Of a stretch of DNA of 64,000 bases, positions 33,551 through 45,503 are shown piece by piece (position 1 is the first letter of the stretch; the number at the start of each line of letters is the position of its first letter). Source of the DNA: Basipetospora chlamydospora (lineage: Eukaryota > Ascomycota > Sordariomycetes > Microascales); contig BCHP01000001.1 of NCBI GenBank assembly GCA_001599675.1, forward strand, positions 2,176,840-2,240,839. The letters are read 5' to 3'. The translations under genes were made by a program, and so were the position numbers. The notes under the pieces were generated by a model that did no database searches, was not told the DNA's origin, and worked only from the letters and a program-made list of their open reading frames with translations.

Positions 33551-34831
33551 TCAACCTGGGCGGTTGCCCAAGGTAGGCTCTGACACGGCTGACACGTACG
33601 ACTCGATTGACCCGACTGAGACTGCGCTCACCGGTCTGGGCATAGACGCCGTCGGGATCGGCGGCGCACCATCACCCCCTCCCGACCCGGATATTGCACC
33701 GTCCCCACCGTCATCGGGCCCAGACGCCCCGGGGCCAGGCCGCACCCAGCCGCCGGAACTCCGAGGCGTGCAAGTGAGCGAAGGGGCTTGCGAAGCTGCG
33801 GCCGACTCCGACTCTGCGGGCGGCGTCTCCATGGCTCGCGATGCTGGCGATGGCGCCTGTGCCGCCTGGTCGACGCTCGATTCGCGGTTTTGGGCGGTGG
33901 ACTCGGACATTGATTTTCGTCGGCTGGCGGAAGACTCGGAACGCCCTCTGTGTCGAAGCCCGGGGGTTCCTTCACGTCCACGTCCACGTTCACGTCCACG
34001 TCGGCGCCGGCGCCAGCATCGGAGGAACAGGTAAGCCAGGGCGCCCAGGCATATGAAGAGAAGAAAGACCGCGCCGGCTCCGAGGGCGGCCGCCACTGCC
34101 AACTGTTCAGAAAGGCTGCTCCCATCCTCCCCTGACCAGGGTCCAGATTCGCCGCTGCCTCCGGGTGTGGCCCCGGAGCCGTGTGTCGCCAAGGTGGAAC
34201 CGCCAGAGATGGTAGCCGTTGACGACGAGCCGTTCTTAAATGCGCAAGCCCGGTACTTCTCGTTCCCATCGTCGTAGTCGCCTCGGTCCTCTGGGAGGCA
34301 GCTGCTGGAGACATAAACCAGCGCATAGCCGTCACCACCACAGGAGACTCTCCGATCGGTGATGCAAGGGACAAGACACATCTTATCACTCACCCGCTTT
34401 GCCTTCTCCGAGACTCTCAAGCCGCATTGGCATTCCCTATCCACCCCACGATGGTCAGCGCGAAAAGCATAAACCTCTCTCCCCTCCCCCCTCCAAATCG
34501 TATCATAGACTGGCGGGAAAGAAATTTTCCTCGGTGCTTACCCCCCATCCCGAATCGCGACATGAGAATAATTCACATCCGGCTTGCCCCGGGGGACAGA
34601 CGTGGCGCACCCCTTGAGACACGAGCCCACATCCAGGTCTTTTCCGGGCACGGGTATCAGCGTGATGTATGCATCATCCTTGTCCAAGACGTCCTCGTTG
34701 ACGTGCGGCCCCGGCTGCTCGTAGCAGCCGAGAAGCCTGTACCCTTCACCTTTCTCGACTAAGTCCGGACCTCCTGCCCGTTTGATGTTTGGCTTTCCCA
34801 TCGCTCTACCTAGTCGCCTATGAGGTTTCAT
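33551..34831 (-). CDS. WSC-like single-pass cell-surface sensor, 5' end uncertain
   Basis: There are two exons on the minus strand: up to 34542, then 34436-33551. The 105-nt intron (34437-34541, GTAAGC..ATAG) joins VAIRDG to GECQCGLRVSEK in phase. The ectodomain fits the WSC pattern: YRLLGCYEQPG, then GSCLKGCATSVP, YSHVAIRDGGECQCG, MCLVPC and SCGGDGYALVYVSS, with eight cysteines. A Ser/Gly-rich stalk leads to a helix (AVAAALGAGAVFLLFICLGALAYLFL), a strong basic stop (RCWRRRRRGRERGRGR) and a long Ser/Pro-rich tail. Fungal WSC proteins sense wall stress and signal through Rho1. The first ATG in frame (34831) gives MKPHRRLGRAMGKPNIKR with no signal peptide, so an upstream exon is likely. I could not place it. 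Confidence 0.7.
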
Positions 34832-37800
34832 TCTCAAAGTATGCTGGCTGTATCAGGGTTCCGCGACAGGGCCTTTGCTGGGAGGACTTGTCATGGAAAA
34901 AAACGAACGTCAGAGGACAGGTCGTCGCTGAGCTCGCAGTCTAGCGCTTCACCTCAAGAGTATTTAAACAATCTACAGGAATGGGACAAGTAAAGGACTC
35001 GCGGAGACGGGAGCTAGGAGATGAGGACGGGCATGCCGCCGACCTGGGGAGACAAGGGGACAAAGTCTTGATAGCGCCGGCGACCAGCTTGGGACAAAGG
35101 AGCGCGCCGGGGCCCACCATGGCAACAAAGGGGAAAGGCGCACGAGGACCGCCGAGCATGGTCCCGGGGCCATAACGTTGTGGAATGAACCGGCCCTTGA
35201 TTTCCTGTCCATGTCTTTGTCGAAAATGGGAAAAGGAAAAGAACTGACCGTTTGGAACCGCAGGAGCCCCGGTTCGATAGGACGGTGTCTCTTGACCTTA
35301 TACTCGCATATCTGGCTCTTTCCCCAAGATGACAAAGGAAAAGTCACAAGGGAAACTGGCATGGCATGTCTCTAGGTAACCGGGGAAGAAGGGGTGTTTT
35401 GTAAGAGTGAAACGGGGCGCTCTCACCTAAGCAAATGTCATCATGCGTCGTCTAGATTGTACCATTCGCTTGGGGGAGGGGAGGAGGAGCAATGACCAAG
35501 AAGAGGAAGTTCGGGTGCATCATCGACACATGCTTCGATCCTGGATTCCTAAGTGCACCAGTTTGTAAAGTCCTCGGAGCATAATGACGCGGAGCCCCGG
35601 TTGCCAGATTGGAAGCATGGATCAAGAACGGGTCATCAAGGCAAAGTTGATACATACAAGCCCAAACGCCCAAGGGACACACCATCTCGAGACTACGTGA
35701 TAGTCACCATGGGATGATACCGACACTGCACACTCGCATTGTACTCCGATACCGATGTCCATGTCAAGGCATCGAGAAGATGCGGGAAAAGAGATAAGAG
35801 ATGATTGCGCCACGGATCAATTGTCTCAAAGGAGCATCTCCTCGGGACTTTGCAACATACGGCAGCTGTACTCCTTGGGTGGCACACAGGCCGAGAGATT
35901 GGAAAACAGGACCTGGTGATCTGGTTATATAAGGGCACATCGTTTCCCTCTCTCCCTCTCAGGATTGGCCGTGTACTCTTCTTGACACTCGGCCAAGTCA
36001 ATCGAGAGTCGACAGTCGAAAGTCGACAGAGTGCCGAGATGGCCAACAACCTCGCAACATTTCAGCCCCATCTCTCCCAACACAGGATGTCTACCTATCC
36101 TGCCCCAAGACGCGAGGTGCGGTCTTCAGGAGAACTAACCGGAATACCAAAAAGGAAGACTCGTGATTGAATTACCCCGTTAGTCTCCATCCCTCCGGCC
36201 TCTCGCATCGTGTCTTTTCGTGTGCTTGGGAGGGTCGGTATGTTCCTGACCGGTGAGGGGAAGCGGGAAGTCTTGTTGGAGTGGAAGAGGTCATTCGGGG
36301 AGAGAGGCTCGGGCGCACAAACCCCCACGCCCGCATTTACATACTCGTACAGGGGATCCGGGCCCCAGCCCGCCGCCGCCCCGCCCTCCGGTTCCAAGGG
36401 TGGAAGTTCAACCACCCCACACAGGGTTGATAGTGTCGCTAGTCGACGAGAAGACGATGGGTCTGGCCTTATCGGATAATCCCTATCTCTATCCGTATCT
36501 CCATATCACCCGCCTTCTCGGGAGTACGTTAAGGCGTGTGTGATGGCCACGCGAGCCATTACATCAACATTCCGAGTCACAGACAGTCCCGCAGTCCCGC
36601 AGCAGTCCCGCATCTCTGCCGCTAGCACACGGCAGATTCGGTGATACTCGTGCCAAGTTCCGTTTCAAGCGCAGCACGCACCGCCCCCTTCCGACTTTTC
36701 CCGATATCCCTCGCCGAGAAAGTCTCAAGTCTTTAAGGTGGGAATACGGCTCACAATCCGTCTCGGACGTTAATATCTCGAAGAGAGAAAATAACAACTT
36801 CGGATAATTACTCTAATCTTCCCTCTCGGGCTCCATATTCCTTTTCTCGACTGGTGCGAGAGGGGGTGCGCGGGAAACAGCGTCCACCCAGTTTCTGCCA
36901 CTGCCACTTACCACCCTGCCTGAGCCTTGGGATATCCCCGCCTGCCACCGGGATCCAAAGGAATCCTTCGCCTAATAATCTTCGTACTCGTATGTGTACG
37001 GACAGAAAACCGCGCATCAATTCCTCTCTCGTCCAGTTAGGCGCGCTCCGAGTTGCGGCTTCGAGCCCTATAGGCCCGGAGGGACCGTCACAAGCGCCCG
37101 GAGACCGGTCCCCTCAACTTCGGTCTCCGATCCCGCCAAAAAGATGCACCGATTGGGTCGTCGATGTGAGTCGTGTCCAGGCCGTCATCTGATTGATGGA
37201 TTGATGGATTGACGGGATGAGCCTGTTCGTCCTGGTAGAGACGAGATGTACCGTAATGTACTTATGGCGCTGGTTTCGTATGGTATGCAGATGGTTCACC
37301 GGTCATGCTAAGCCGTGGAAACGTCAATCCGTTTCCTTCCTGCGGGTGCTGAATGAATGAAGACTTCAGACGACACTCGCACGACATGGAAGTTTCACAC
37401 GTTGCTAAAAGCTCTGGGAACCTGGGGCTCCTAGGACTGGCCGGGTTGCCGGCAGTCCCAGTTGTGGGCATCGTGCCAAGACTGACAGGGATTAATATAA
37501 CATTACGGAGTACGGATACTCCTTGAGTGGTTCGCGCTATTAGAAGAGTTCCCAGGATCGTGAATCATACCTTAGGGCATTATCCATTATCAGGGCCATC
37601 GCCAGAGCATCGAGCAAGTTGGGCCATGTTGAAGAAAGAGTCCATACATTGATGTATTGATGATATTGACGATTGCCCCCATGTGAGTTGAGTACGAGTA
37701 CGGAGTAGCAGTAATAGTACTCTTAATACGGAGTAGAGTGGACCCCTATGCATGGCATCCTTCACTTTAACCGTTGCATTTCCTAGCTCCCGCCCAATAA

Positions 37801-40501
37801 CCAGAATAGAGTGGCTGTTATTATCGATACGTCGATGATCCCAGCTCATCTCTGAAGCATTGATGAATTCCTCGGCGTCATTGATGTTCCGGCTTCCTCA
37901 TGAGGACGGGCTAAAGGTCGATATAGTCACCTCAACGCGTACATACTAAAGGCCACTGCCTACTCACTTGATACCTGTCAAGAGCACGGGTTTGAAGAGT
38001 CCCGTCTCTAGGTACAGATACCGAGTTCTATGCAACCGCACGTCGTCTAATCTGCTAAGACGGCCGCCTCACACGATACATCAAGTGTGTCTCTTCACTC
38101 CCACCAAGCGCCTGACTACAGAGCAGCTCTTGTCGATACTCTAGCGAGCTACGAGTACCCTCCCTTATGGCATCTACTGGTATTGTAGTTCTGGGTCTCT
38201 TGCCCTTGCGTTCCTATATTTCCCGGAGTCGAGCTGTCCCTGTAATCACTGGCGTGCGTCCCACACTCCATCGGCGTTGCCCCCCACTCTCACCCACCCA
38301 CCCACCATCCTCGATTGATGCCCGCGTCTCCTGCTTGATGGATCGATCTGGAGAGGAGTTTTCTCCGTTTATTCGGAAACTCGATGTTATGCGAAGATGC
38401 TTATTGGGTGGCCCAGTGTCCCCTTTCGTGGGCACCAATGGGCAGGGTCTGGTCATCAAATCCGATGGAGCAGGAGCTGACCGAACGTGGATTTCGATAC
38501 GCACCAGATGAGACTGTGCAGCCCTCACGAGCACCCAAGGAGAAGAATATTGACATATATATATACACCATCAGTTTGTTCTTTGTTCAACTTGACTTGT
38601 CGATGGTGTGTTGTGCTTAGCCGTTGTAACTTGATCTCTAGGAATTCTTGAATCCCATCATATCTGATCGCGAGTGCTGTATGTTGCAGATCCATCAACC
38701 GTGCAGGACTCGTCAATTCCTTCACCGCATCGATATTTAGCTGGATCACATTGATTTGATCAATGACACTCTCTCTACTTCCTATACTCGCTCCTGGTTT
38801 AGCAAAGCCAACCGGTGCAGGCTCTGGGACACTAGACGATGGCACCTGCCACCGCCAGGCACGTCTTCGTCTCACGGCGATATCTCAGCAATAATTAGGG
38901 TACATAGTCCATACGAGTACTTGCCGCCTTTGCAACAATGCATCAATCCTATCTAACTCCTGTCCAAAAAAAAATACAGGCCTTCTGCGAATGTATGTAC
39001 TCGTACTACGAGGTGTCATGGGTAAATAACAGCACCCGGGCCAGGTAGTTGACCAGGGCCAGGGCCCCCTGTAAGAAACCCTGTCGAGTTACTTGAGACA
39101 GTGCCTGGTAACAGTGTGGGTGGAAGAGAACTCTTAGTGACTTTGTGGCAGGGATGATCGCACTAACAGGGGGAAGAAAATGACCTCCTCGGGGTGCCGT
39201 TTTCTATACCACCCACCTCGTATGTATTAGTACCCTTGGCTGGTGGCGCACCGCTTGTCTGACTCGACTCTTTCTCCCCCCACCTGCAGCACCAATCCGA
39301 GAATAGCCCAAGCTCCTGCGCCCTCCCTCCCCTCCACCGCTTTCGCATGTACGACGAGGACCACACTAAAAGGGACCCACGGTCCACGAAGCATACACTG
39401 TAGCACTGAGATCCTAGTCGGGGGAGCACCCTTGAATCCTACCCTGAGCGGAGTGTCCTCGTAAAGCGGACCCTCCAAAGAAGAAATCAAGAAACTTGAA
39501 CCAGCGGACCCAATTTCTATCCATGTACGACCCACTGCATATTACAAGACGCCCATTCTCTCCCGCTATCTATCACGCCGCCCCATGCCATCGAGCCAGA
39601 GCCCTGTCGTCCTGCCCATTTGTCTCCAACCAGGCACAACGAGCGAGAGTGAGCACGAGCCACTGCCACTTGTCTCGAGCTCATCGGACGCCGCGCCTGG
39701 GGAAGAACGAGAACATCAAGGGCAGTTGAGAAAGCACACGGCGGAGTAACTACGAAGTATCACGTACTCGTACACTGAGTTCGGCCTCCTGGGGCGGCGG
39801 ACCTGTCCTTCCGATCTCGTTGATCCACATCCAGGCGTGCCTTCGTCTCAGCCTCCGTCAAGCTCCTTCGCCCCCGCCACTACTTCTCCTCCCTTCTAAC
39901 CACCTGCGATATCGCTTTTCATCGCCAACGAATCCGAGCGCCAGTGGAGGTCGAACTTCATTGTCCGATATAGCACGGAGAAATAGGACGGACGTAGTCC
40001 GTCCCATTTCGCCCGCGCGCTAGCTCAAAGGCTCGAAACTCGGTCGAATTCGCATTGGGACTCACCGAGTCGGCTCGCTCAAGGTCTCTCTCACCTTCAT
40101 CTGAGAGGTATCGAGCGCTCTTACGCTGTCTAGTGTCCAGCGTCTCTACTCTACTACATAGAATTTATCGGAGTCGAGTAATTATCCCACACCCACACTG
40201 TATGCATGCCCTCACTGCCGCAACCCCAGTCTCCCCATCATCAGCAATCAGCACCTGATATTTGCCATCTCATCTCCTCTTTTTCTACTCCATACCCCAA
40301 TACATCGTTACCGTCCTCCCTTTCATCGCCGTGTCACTGGCGAAGTTGATGAGCAAGGGAGCTGACCACCAACCGTGGGCTTCCAAGGCCGTTTTAACTC
40401 TGACATCGCAGAGGAAAAGACAAAAAAAAAAGAAAAAGGGCCGGCCACCCACTTCTATCCCCGGACTCCATCCTTTCTTCCCTCAACCCTCCCCGTACAG
40501 C
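34832..40501. other. Long gene-free stretch before nit-2/areA
   Basis: These 5.7 kb hold no gene that I can support on either strand. Frames are short and lack domains. The last kilobase or so is pyrimidine-rich, as in long fungal leaders, and includes an A-run at 40424-40436. Words of the TACGAGTA/TACTCGTA family recur at 36342, 36984, 37693, 38150, 38912, 38997 and 39764. TACGGAGTA copies lie at 37504, about 37698 and about 37728. A non-coding transcript, an extended 5' leader with introns, or a large regulatory region are all possible. Confidence 0.45.
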
Positions 40502-43500
40502 ATGGCCACCGGTACCTCCCACGCCGGCGCCTGGCTGCCCTTCGCACCTATGAACCCCACGACGACACAGCACGACTTCCGCTTCCCGCGACGGCCCGAC
40601 GAGTCCACCGCTGTCTTCTATACCTCCCATCCCGATGCCGCCTCGCCCGCCTACAGCAGGACGAGCCCAAGCGCCGACCTGCGCGCCAGTCTGCAGGAGT
40701 TGCAGTTGGACATTTCGTCGACTTACGTCACAGCCCAGGACAGCCTTCTCAGTTCCGATTCTTTCCCCACCCTCAAGAATGGCTTTGGCCCCGAGCTCCA
40801 GAATTTCGACCAGTTTCAGAAGGAGGACCCTCTCCTTGCGCGGGTGTGGAGGTTTTACGCCCAGACGAAGATGCTACTTCCCGAGCAGCAGCGAATGGAG
40901 AACCTTACTTGGCGGATGATGCATGGCAGGCTCATGAAGCGTCGCAGTGAGGAGGAGGCGAGGAATAACTGTAACAGGTACATTTCTTCCTTGGCTACGG
41001 GCCCTTGCCGTCTACCTTCCATTGGCGGTCGCTTTCACCCCCATGGTTGTGACTACTAACATCCGCTGCTCGATAGACTTGGTCGTTCCGGCATGGCGAA
41101 CAGTGCAGGCGCAGCTAGACCCAGCGGCATTGCGCAGCAGCTACGAAGGTCATCTGAGTATAACCTTGCGCAAGAGGATGCCATGGTCTTGGATGATTTC
41201 ATCTTCTCCGAGAACGACACAATCATTCCCGGCCACGACGGCATTGGGTTCCATAATACCGCCGGCGACATGCACGGTCTGCCGACCCATTCCCAAGCAT
41301 CTGCCATTCCCATCAAGTCTCGGGGGGATTCGTCGCAGCGCTTTGCGCCCCAATCCGTCCCCGCGCCACCTCACCGTCAGAACGAATTTAACTACGTACC
41401 CCGGCATCACCGGAAGACGAGCATTGACGATAGGCGTGTGAGTTATCCCCCGTTTTATGAGGGAGAGCGCCATCGTTGCCGTCGCCGGGACTGGTGCTCC
41501 TTTGTTCCGCTCATGTGCCCCGTCATGTTTCTCTCCTAACGTGTCGAACTCGAGCTCTAACACGCATGATACAGACTCGAAAGCGGCCAGCCGACTTCTC
41601 GCCCCAAGTCCCCGCGGTCAACAGTACTACTGGGAGGCCGAACGGACTGGATGCAGACTCTGATCTACACGTGTATTCGCTGGACAATGCGAACAGCGCC
41701 GGTGTATCGCAGCAGCCGGGCGTAGTCCCGTTTCCCTTGGACACATATAACCTTGAAAGGGACCCCATCGTCGCCTCGGCCGGGCCATATCAGCAGCAGT
41801 TCTTCTCGCCCTCTACTTCGCCATTGATGACCACCGGGCCCTTCTCGGGCATGTACAACAACGCCATCTCCAATCCCTCGATGAACATGCCGGATTTCTA
41901 TTCCCCGACGGCATCTGCCTATCAGTCGACAGCTTCGACTCCGCACGGCATTACCGATGGGGAGGGCTACTACTTTGGGCAGGCGGATATGCGGAGCCAG
42001 CGGGCTCAGGGATTCAGGGGCTTAGGAAACCTCAACAACTCGTCGGGGCAGCCGTTCATGTACGGCAACAACGTCAGCAACGGAAACAATGGAAACAATG
42101 GAAACAATGGAAACAATGGAAACAACGGAAACAACGGAAACTCCTTGTTCTCGGCCTCTGCACCGAACTCCGAACCGGTTTCTGCTTACAGCACAGCCCC
42201 GAGCTCCTTTGGGCACATCGACCCCTCTCAGGTGTTCCAGCCGGACCAGACGGTCCGCTCGCCGCGTCCCGGCATGCAGAACGACAGCATGTTCTCCTTC
42301 GGAGCCGAGTCTGACGACGAAGAGGGTGGTGCATTTGCTGATAGAAATATGAGCATGGCGACCGCTGATGACAGCAGCTCTCTGCAGTGGGACGCCTCGC
42401 TGCCTGGCCAGTTTAGCACGCAGGCTGCCCGGTATCCCGGCGGGCCACCTCGCAAATCTGTAACCATTGGCGGCACTACTACTGACTACGTGGACACGAC
42501 TGGGGAGTGGGATAAGGGCGGCATGAGCAGGTCGCAGTCCCAAACGTTCAGCCCTGTCGTTGATAGACGCCAGAGATTACCCAGGACTTCCTCCAGCACG
42601 TCGACCGCTCGTCTGCCGAGTCGAGGAAACCTAGTCAGCTCAGGGGATAGGACTGCCCGGTCGAGCCCCGGCTCGCCCCTCGGTGACCCGTCTGGCGGTG
42701 TTTCCGGCTTTTCCTCCGCAGCTCCCAGCCGGCCATCCTCGCCACCCGGGTCGAAGCACGGCTCTACTGCCAATCTGCAGAATGCGGCCGGTGGCCAGGG
42801 CGAGGGCAGCGCGCCGACTACCTGCACAAACTGTTTCACGCAAACCACGCCACTCTGGCGTAGGAATCCCGAGGGACAACCACTATGCAACGCATGTGGC
42901 CTGTTCCTAAAGCTCCATGGAGTCGTCAGGCCCCTAAGCCTTAAGACGGACGTTATCAAGAAGCGTAATCGCGGCTCCGGACCGAATGCGGCTGGCGGAG
43001 GCTCTAGCTCGAGATCCAAGAAGGGGGGCAGTACCACCGCCTCGGGGGCGAACTCCGCCGCCGCTTCAAGGAAGAACTCTTCCTTGGCCGTGTCTTCCCT
43101 GGGTAACAACAGCAGTAAGACGGCGGCACCATCCTCGTCTGCCAAGCGGGTTAACGTTAACACGGCGGAGGCTTCGTCTGGAAATGCGGGTCCTGGAAGC
43201 GCAGGTGCTGTGACCAGCTTCCCCGGGAACCCCGTGCCTGCTGGCGCTGCTGGTGGAAAGGGCGTGGTTGCGATCGCAGCCGCGCCGCCCAAGGCAACAC
43301 CAGGCCCGGGCGCCTCGTCCATGCCGCGATCTATGACCGTGTCATCGAAGCGTCAGAGGCGCAACAGCAACAAGGCCCCCGGGATGGACGCGTCGAACGA
43401 GATGGAAATCGACAGTCCCGGTAACTCGGGAGCGAGCAACGACCCGGTAGCCACTAGCAGGACCCCGAACGCGGCCGGCCTGTCCCACGCGCATAGCACG

Positions 43501-43668
43501 ACGAGCCTGGGGCTGGTGGGCGCCTTCGGGATGGGCCACCGGTCTGTTGGGTCGCAAAGCATGATGTCCATGTCCAATGCCGCGAGGCCGGGGCCCGGGG
43601 GGAACCCTGCCGCCGGCTCGACTGAGAGTGGACCTCAGGAGTGGGAGTGGCTGACCATGAGTCTTTAG
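40502..43668 (+). CDS. nit-2: GATA factor, major nitrogen regulator (NIT2/AreA)
   Basis: There are three exons: 40502-40977, 41077-41437 and 41575-43668, giving 976 residues. The introns are 99 nt (CTACTAAC branch) and 137 nt, both in phase. A single GATA finger lies at about 696-720: CTNCFTQTTPLWRRNPEGQPLCNACG, Cys-X2-Cys-X17/18-Cys-X2-Cys, followed by the basic tail KTDVIKKRNRGSG. AreA landmarks are present: QQRMENLTWRMMHGRLMKRR in exon 1, AMVLDDFIFSEND in exon 2, TRKRPADFSPQVPAVNST at the exon 3 start, and the C-terminal GPQEWEWLTMSL that contacts the repressor Nmr. The protein activates nitrogen-catabolic genes when preferred nitrogen is short. A six-unit Gly-Asn-Asn repeat lies near residue 450. 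Long Ser/Gly/Ala/Pro runs flank the finger. Confidence 0.95.
42082..42135 (+). repeat. In-frame 9-bp minisatellite in nit-2
   Basis: Six tandem units of GGAAACAA(T/C) encode (Gly-Asn-Asn)6. The first four are identical and the last two carry a synonymous T-to-C change. The array sits in a disordered region N-terminal to the zinc finger. Confidence 0.95.
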
Positions 43669-45503
43669 GCCGAGGATGCATGTTCTCATGAAAGGACGAG
43701 AGCCCATCGTGGATGTTTTGTCTTGATACCGCCTGCTTTTCTGGCGTCTCCCGCAGCTCTTCTTCTGGGATTCTTGCTTGTTGGAGTTTTCTCATCGGCT
43801 GGGTCTTTTGCGGTTTTCTTGTCCTGTGGTTGGCTTTATGATATAGACATGACGGGCCCGGTCTCTCAGGCACCTTTCTTTCCCCACGTCGGTATTGGTG
43901 GGATTGGGGTTCTGCTTATTCCTGCGTGCTCTCATCTCGAAGGAGTTTCAGAGGTTTCAAAGCTGCCATATCTATCATACACTGCATCCGTTCTATCCTT
44001 TGGCCAATTTGTTTTGCGGCTTTCCTGCTTATTCGCTTGGTGTTTCACGCGTTTCGATACTTGTGGCTTTTCACTTCAAGCTCATGGATTCTGCAAAGAC
44101 GGTTCTCGTTTCTTCAGGCGGAAACGAGGGAAGGGATGGGAGGGGGACAGCGATGTTCCCGAGTTCTTGATGATACCTCAAAACCCCTACGTTTTCTTTT
44201 TTGCTTGGGTTTTTGCAAACGTTACGGCTCGTTTCTTTTTTTCTTCTATACACGTATCCTTTTCCCCATTTCTCTCTTTCTCTCTCTCTCTCTCTTTCTC
44301 TTACATTATTACATACTAGATATCCTTATCCTGGGGCCCTGGCGCGGGGGAAAGGTAGACCGGGAGAAAGGAAGGGCGAGGGGGTTTCGCAATACGAGTT
44401 TTTTTTTTTCTTTTCTGGCGGAGTGGCCCTTCCGCCTTCCGCTGTCTGAACCAGCGGGACAAAGGAACGGCAAGGAGATACAGGCAATAGGTTTTGTTTA
44501 TATGACGGGATGGGAGCGATGGTCTAAACGCCTTGTTCATGCGTCCCACCTGAGTGCTTCCTGGGAGTCTGTACAGGGCGGAGCGCAACCGAGCTTGAGC
44601 ATAAGCCATGGATGAAGATGATGGGAGCGTATATACATACAAGGCCTGATGTGTACAGGGTTCGATCTGTTATCTCTTGCGAGGTATCAAATATTCAAAA
44701 ATCAATCTTTGAAGTTTACTCTCGAAAGTTGTTCGTCTGCTCTAGACCCGGTATGGAGAATCACACATCATTCCCCATCCTTCTACACTCTAGAGGATGA
44801 TGGATCATCCTGCGGTCAGAAAGCCGTCTATGATCCACTACGGCCAAAGGATGGAGGAGGGGGCCACACTGGACACGTCATGGCAGGCCATATTTGCAAC
44901 AGTCAAGCGGGTCCCTCAGACAAGCCAGAGGCCCCAGCGGCCGCCCCAATCAACCTCCCTAGACACGCTACAGGACAGGGAATGGCTCGGGAGTTCTTGT
45001 CGTCCAGAACAGTGGGAGAGAGAGCGGGCGCGGGAGCGGGAGTGGGAGCGGGACCACACACACATGGCGAGCTTCATATAACAAAAGCAAGATGTTTCCG
45101 AGTCCAATTCCGTTGCACGAGGGGTTGTCAAAAAGAAAAAAAAAAGGGAGCAAGATAAAGCAGCTACCAAAAAGAAGAGCTGCCAAAAGAGGGCTTTGCA
45201 CGGGAAAGAACAGGTTTTGTGTCATTCGTTTCCGCCCTCTCCCAAAAGAAGCCCGGGGTTCCCACCCCTTCCCGCTACTCCGTATTCCCAATGGCATGAA
45301 ACATTTTTTTCCGAGTCCGTTTCCGGGGTTTATTTGTCCATTCTAACTTTCCATCTTCCAAAGCTGAGCTTCCATCGTCATCTTCCTCCCTTAAGGAGAT
45401 TTCAGACACATGGGTGGGGGAGAGGTTGGGTCACATCGTGACATGGCGGGGTTGGAAGACGGTCGTTAAGGTCGTGGGGTCTGTCGAGGTATCGAGAGGG
45501 AAA
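43669..45503. other. 3' flank of nit-2 and intergenic region
   Basis: T/C-rich sequence after the nit-2 stop probably covers a long 3' UTR, including a (CT)n run at 44270-44301. A/G-rich patches follow from 45000, including GGGAGC/GGGAGT runs near 45030-45050. One 198-codon open frame here starts without ATG and is T-rich read-through, so no gene is called. Confidence 0.5.

Noticed and set aside
36095..37192. Short frames in the gene-free stretch before nit-2
   Set aside because: They have 60-120 codons, random composition, no splice-joined extension and no domain.
42486..43322. 278-codon minus-strand frame
   Set aside because: It is antisense to the zinc-finger exon of nit-2. Pro/Ala-rich composition follows from low-complexity Gly/Ser codons on the sense strand.
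43723..44319. 198-codon plus-strand frame with hydrophobic product
   Set aside because: It has no ATG at its start, lies just after the nit-2 stop, and its hydrophobic look comes from a T/C-rich 3' UTR.
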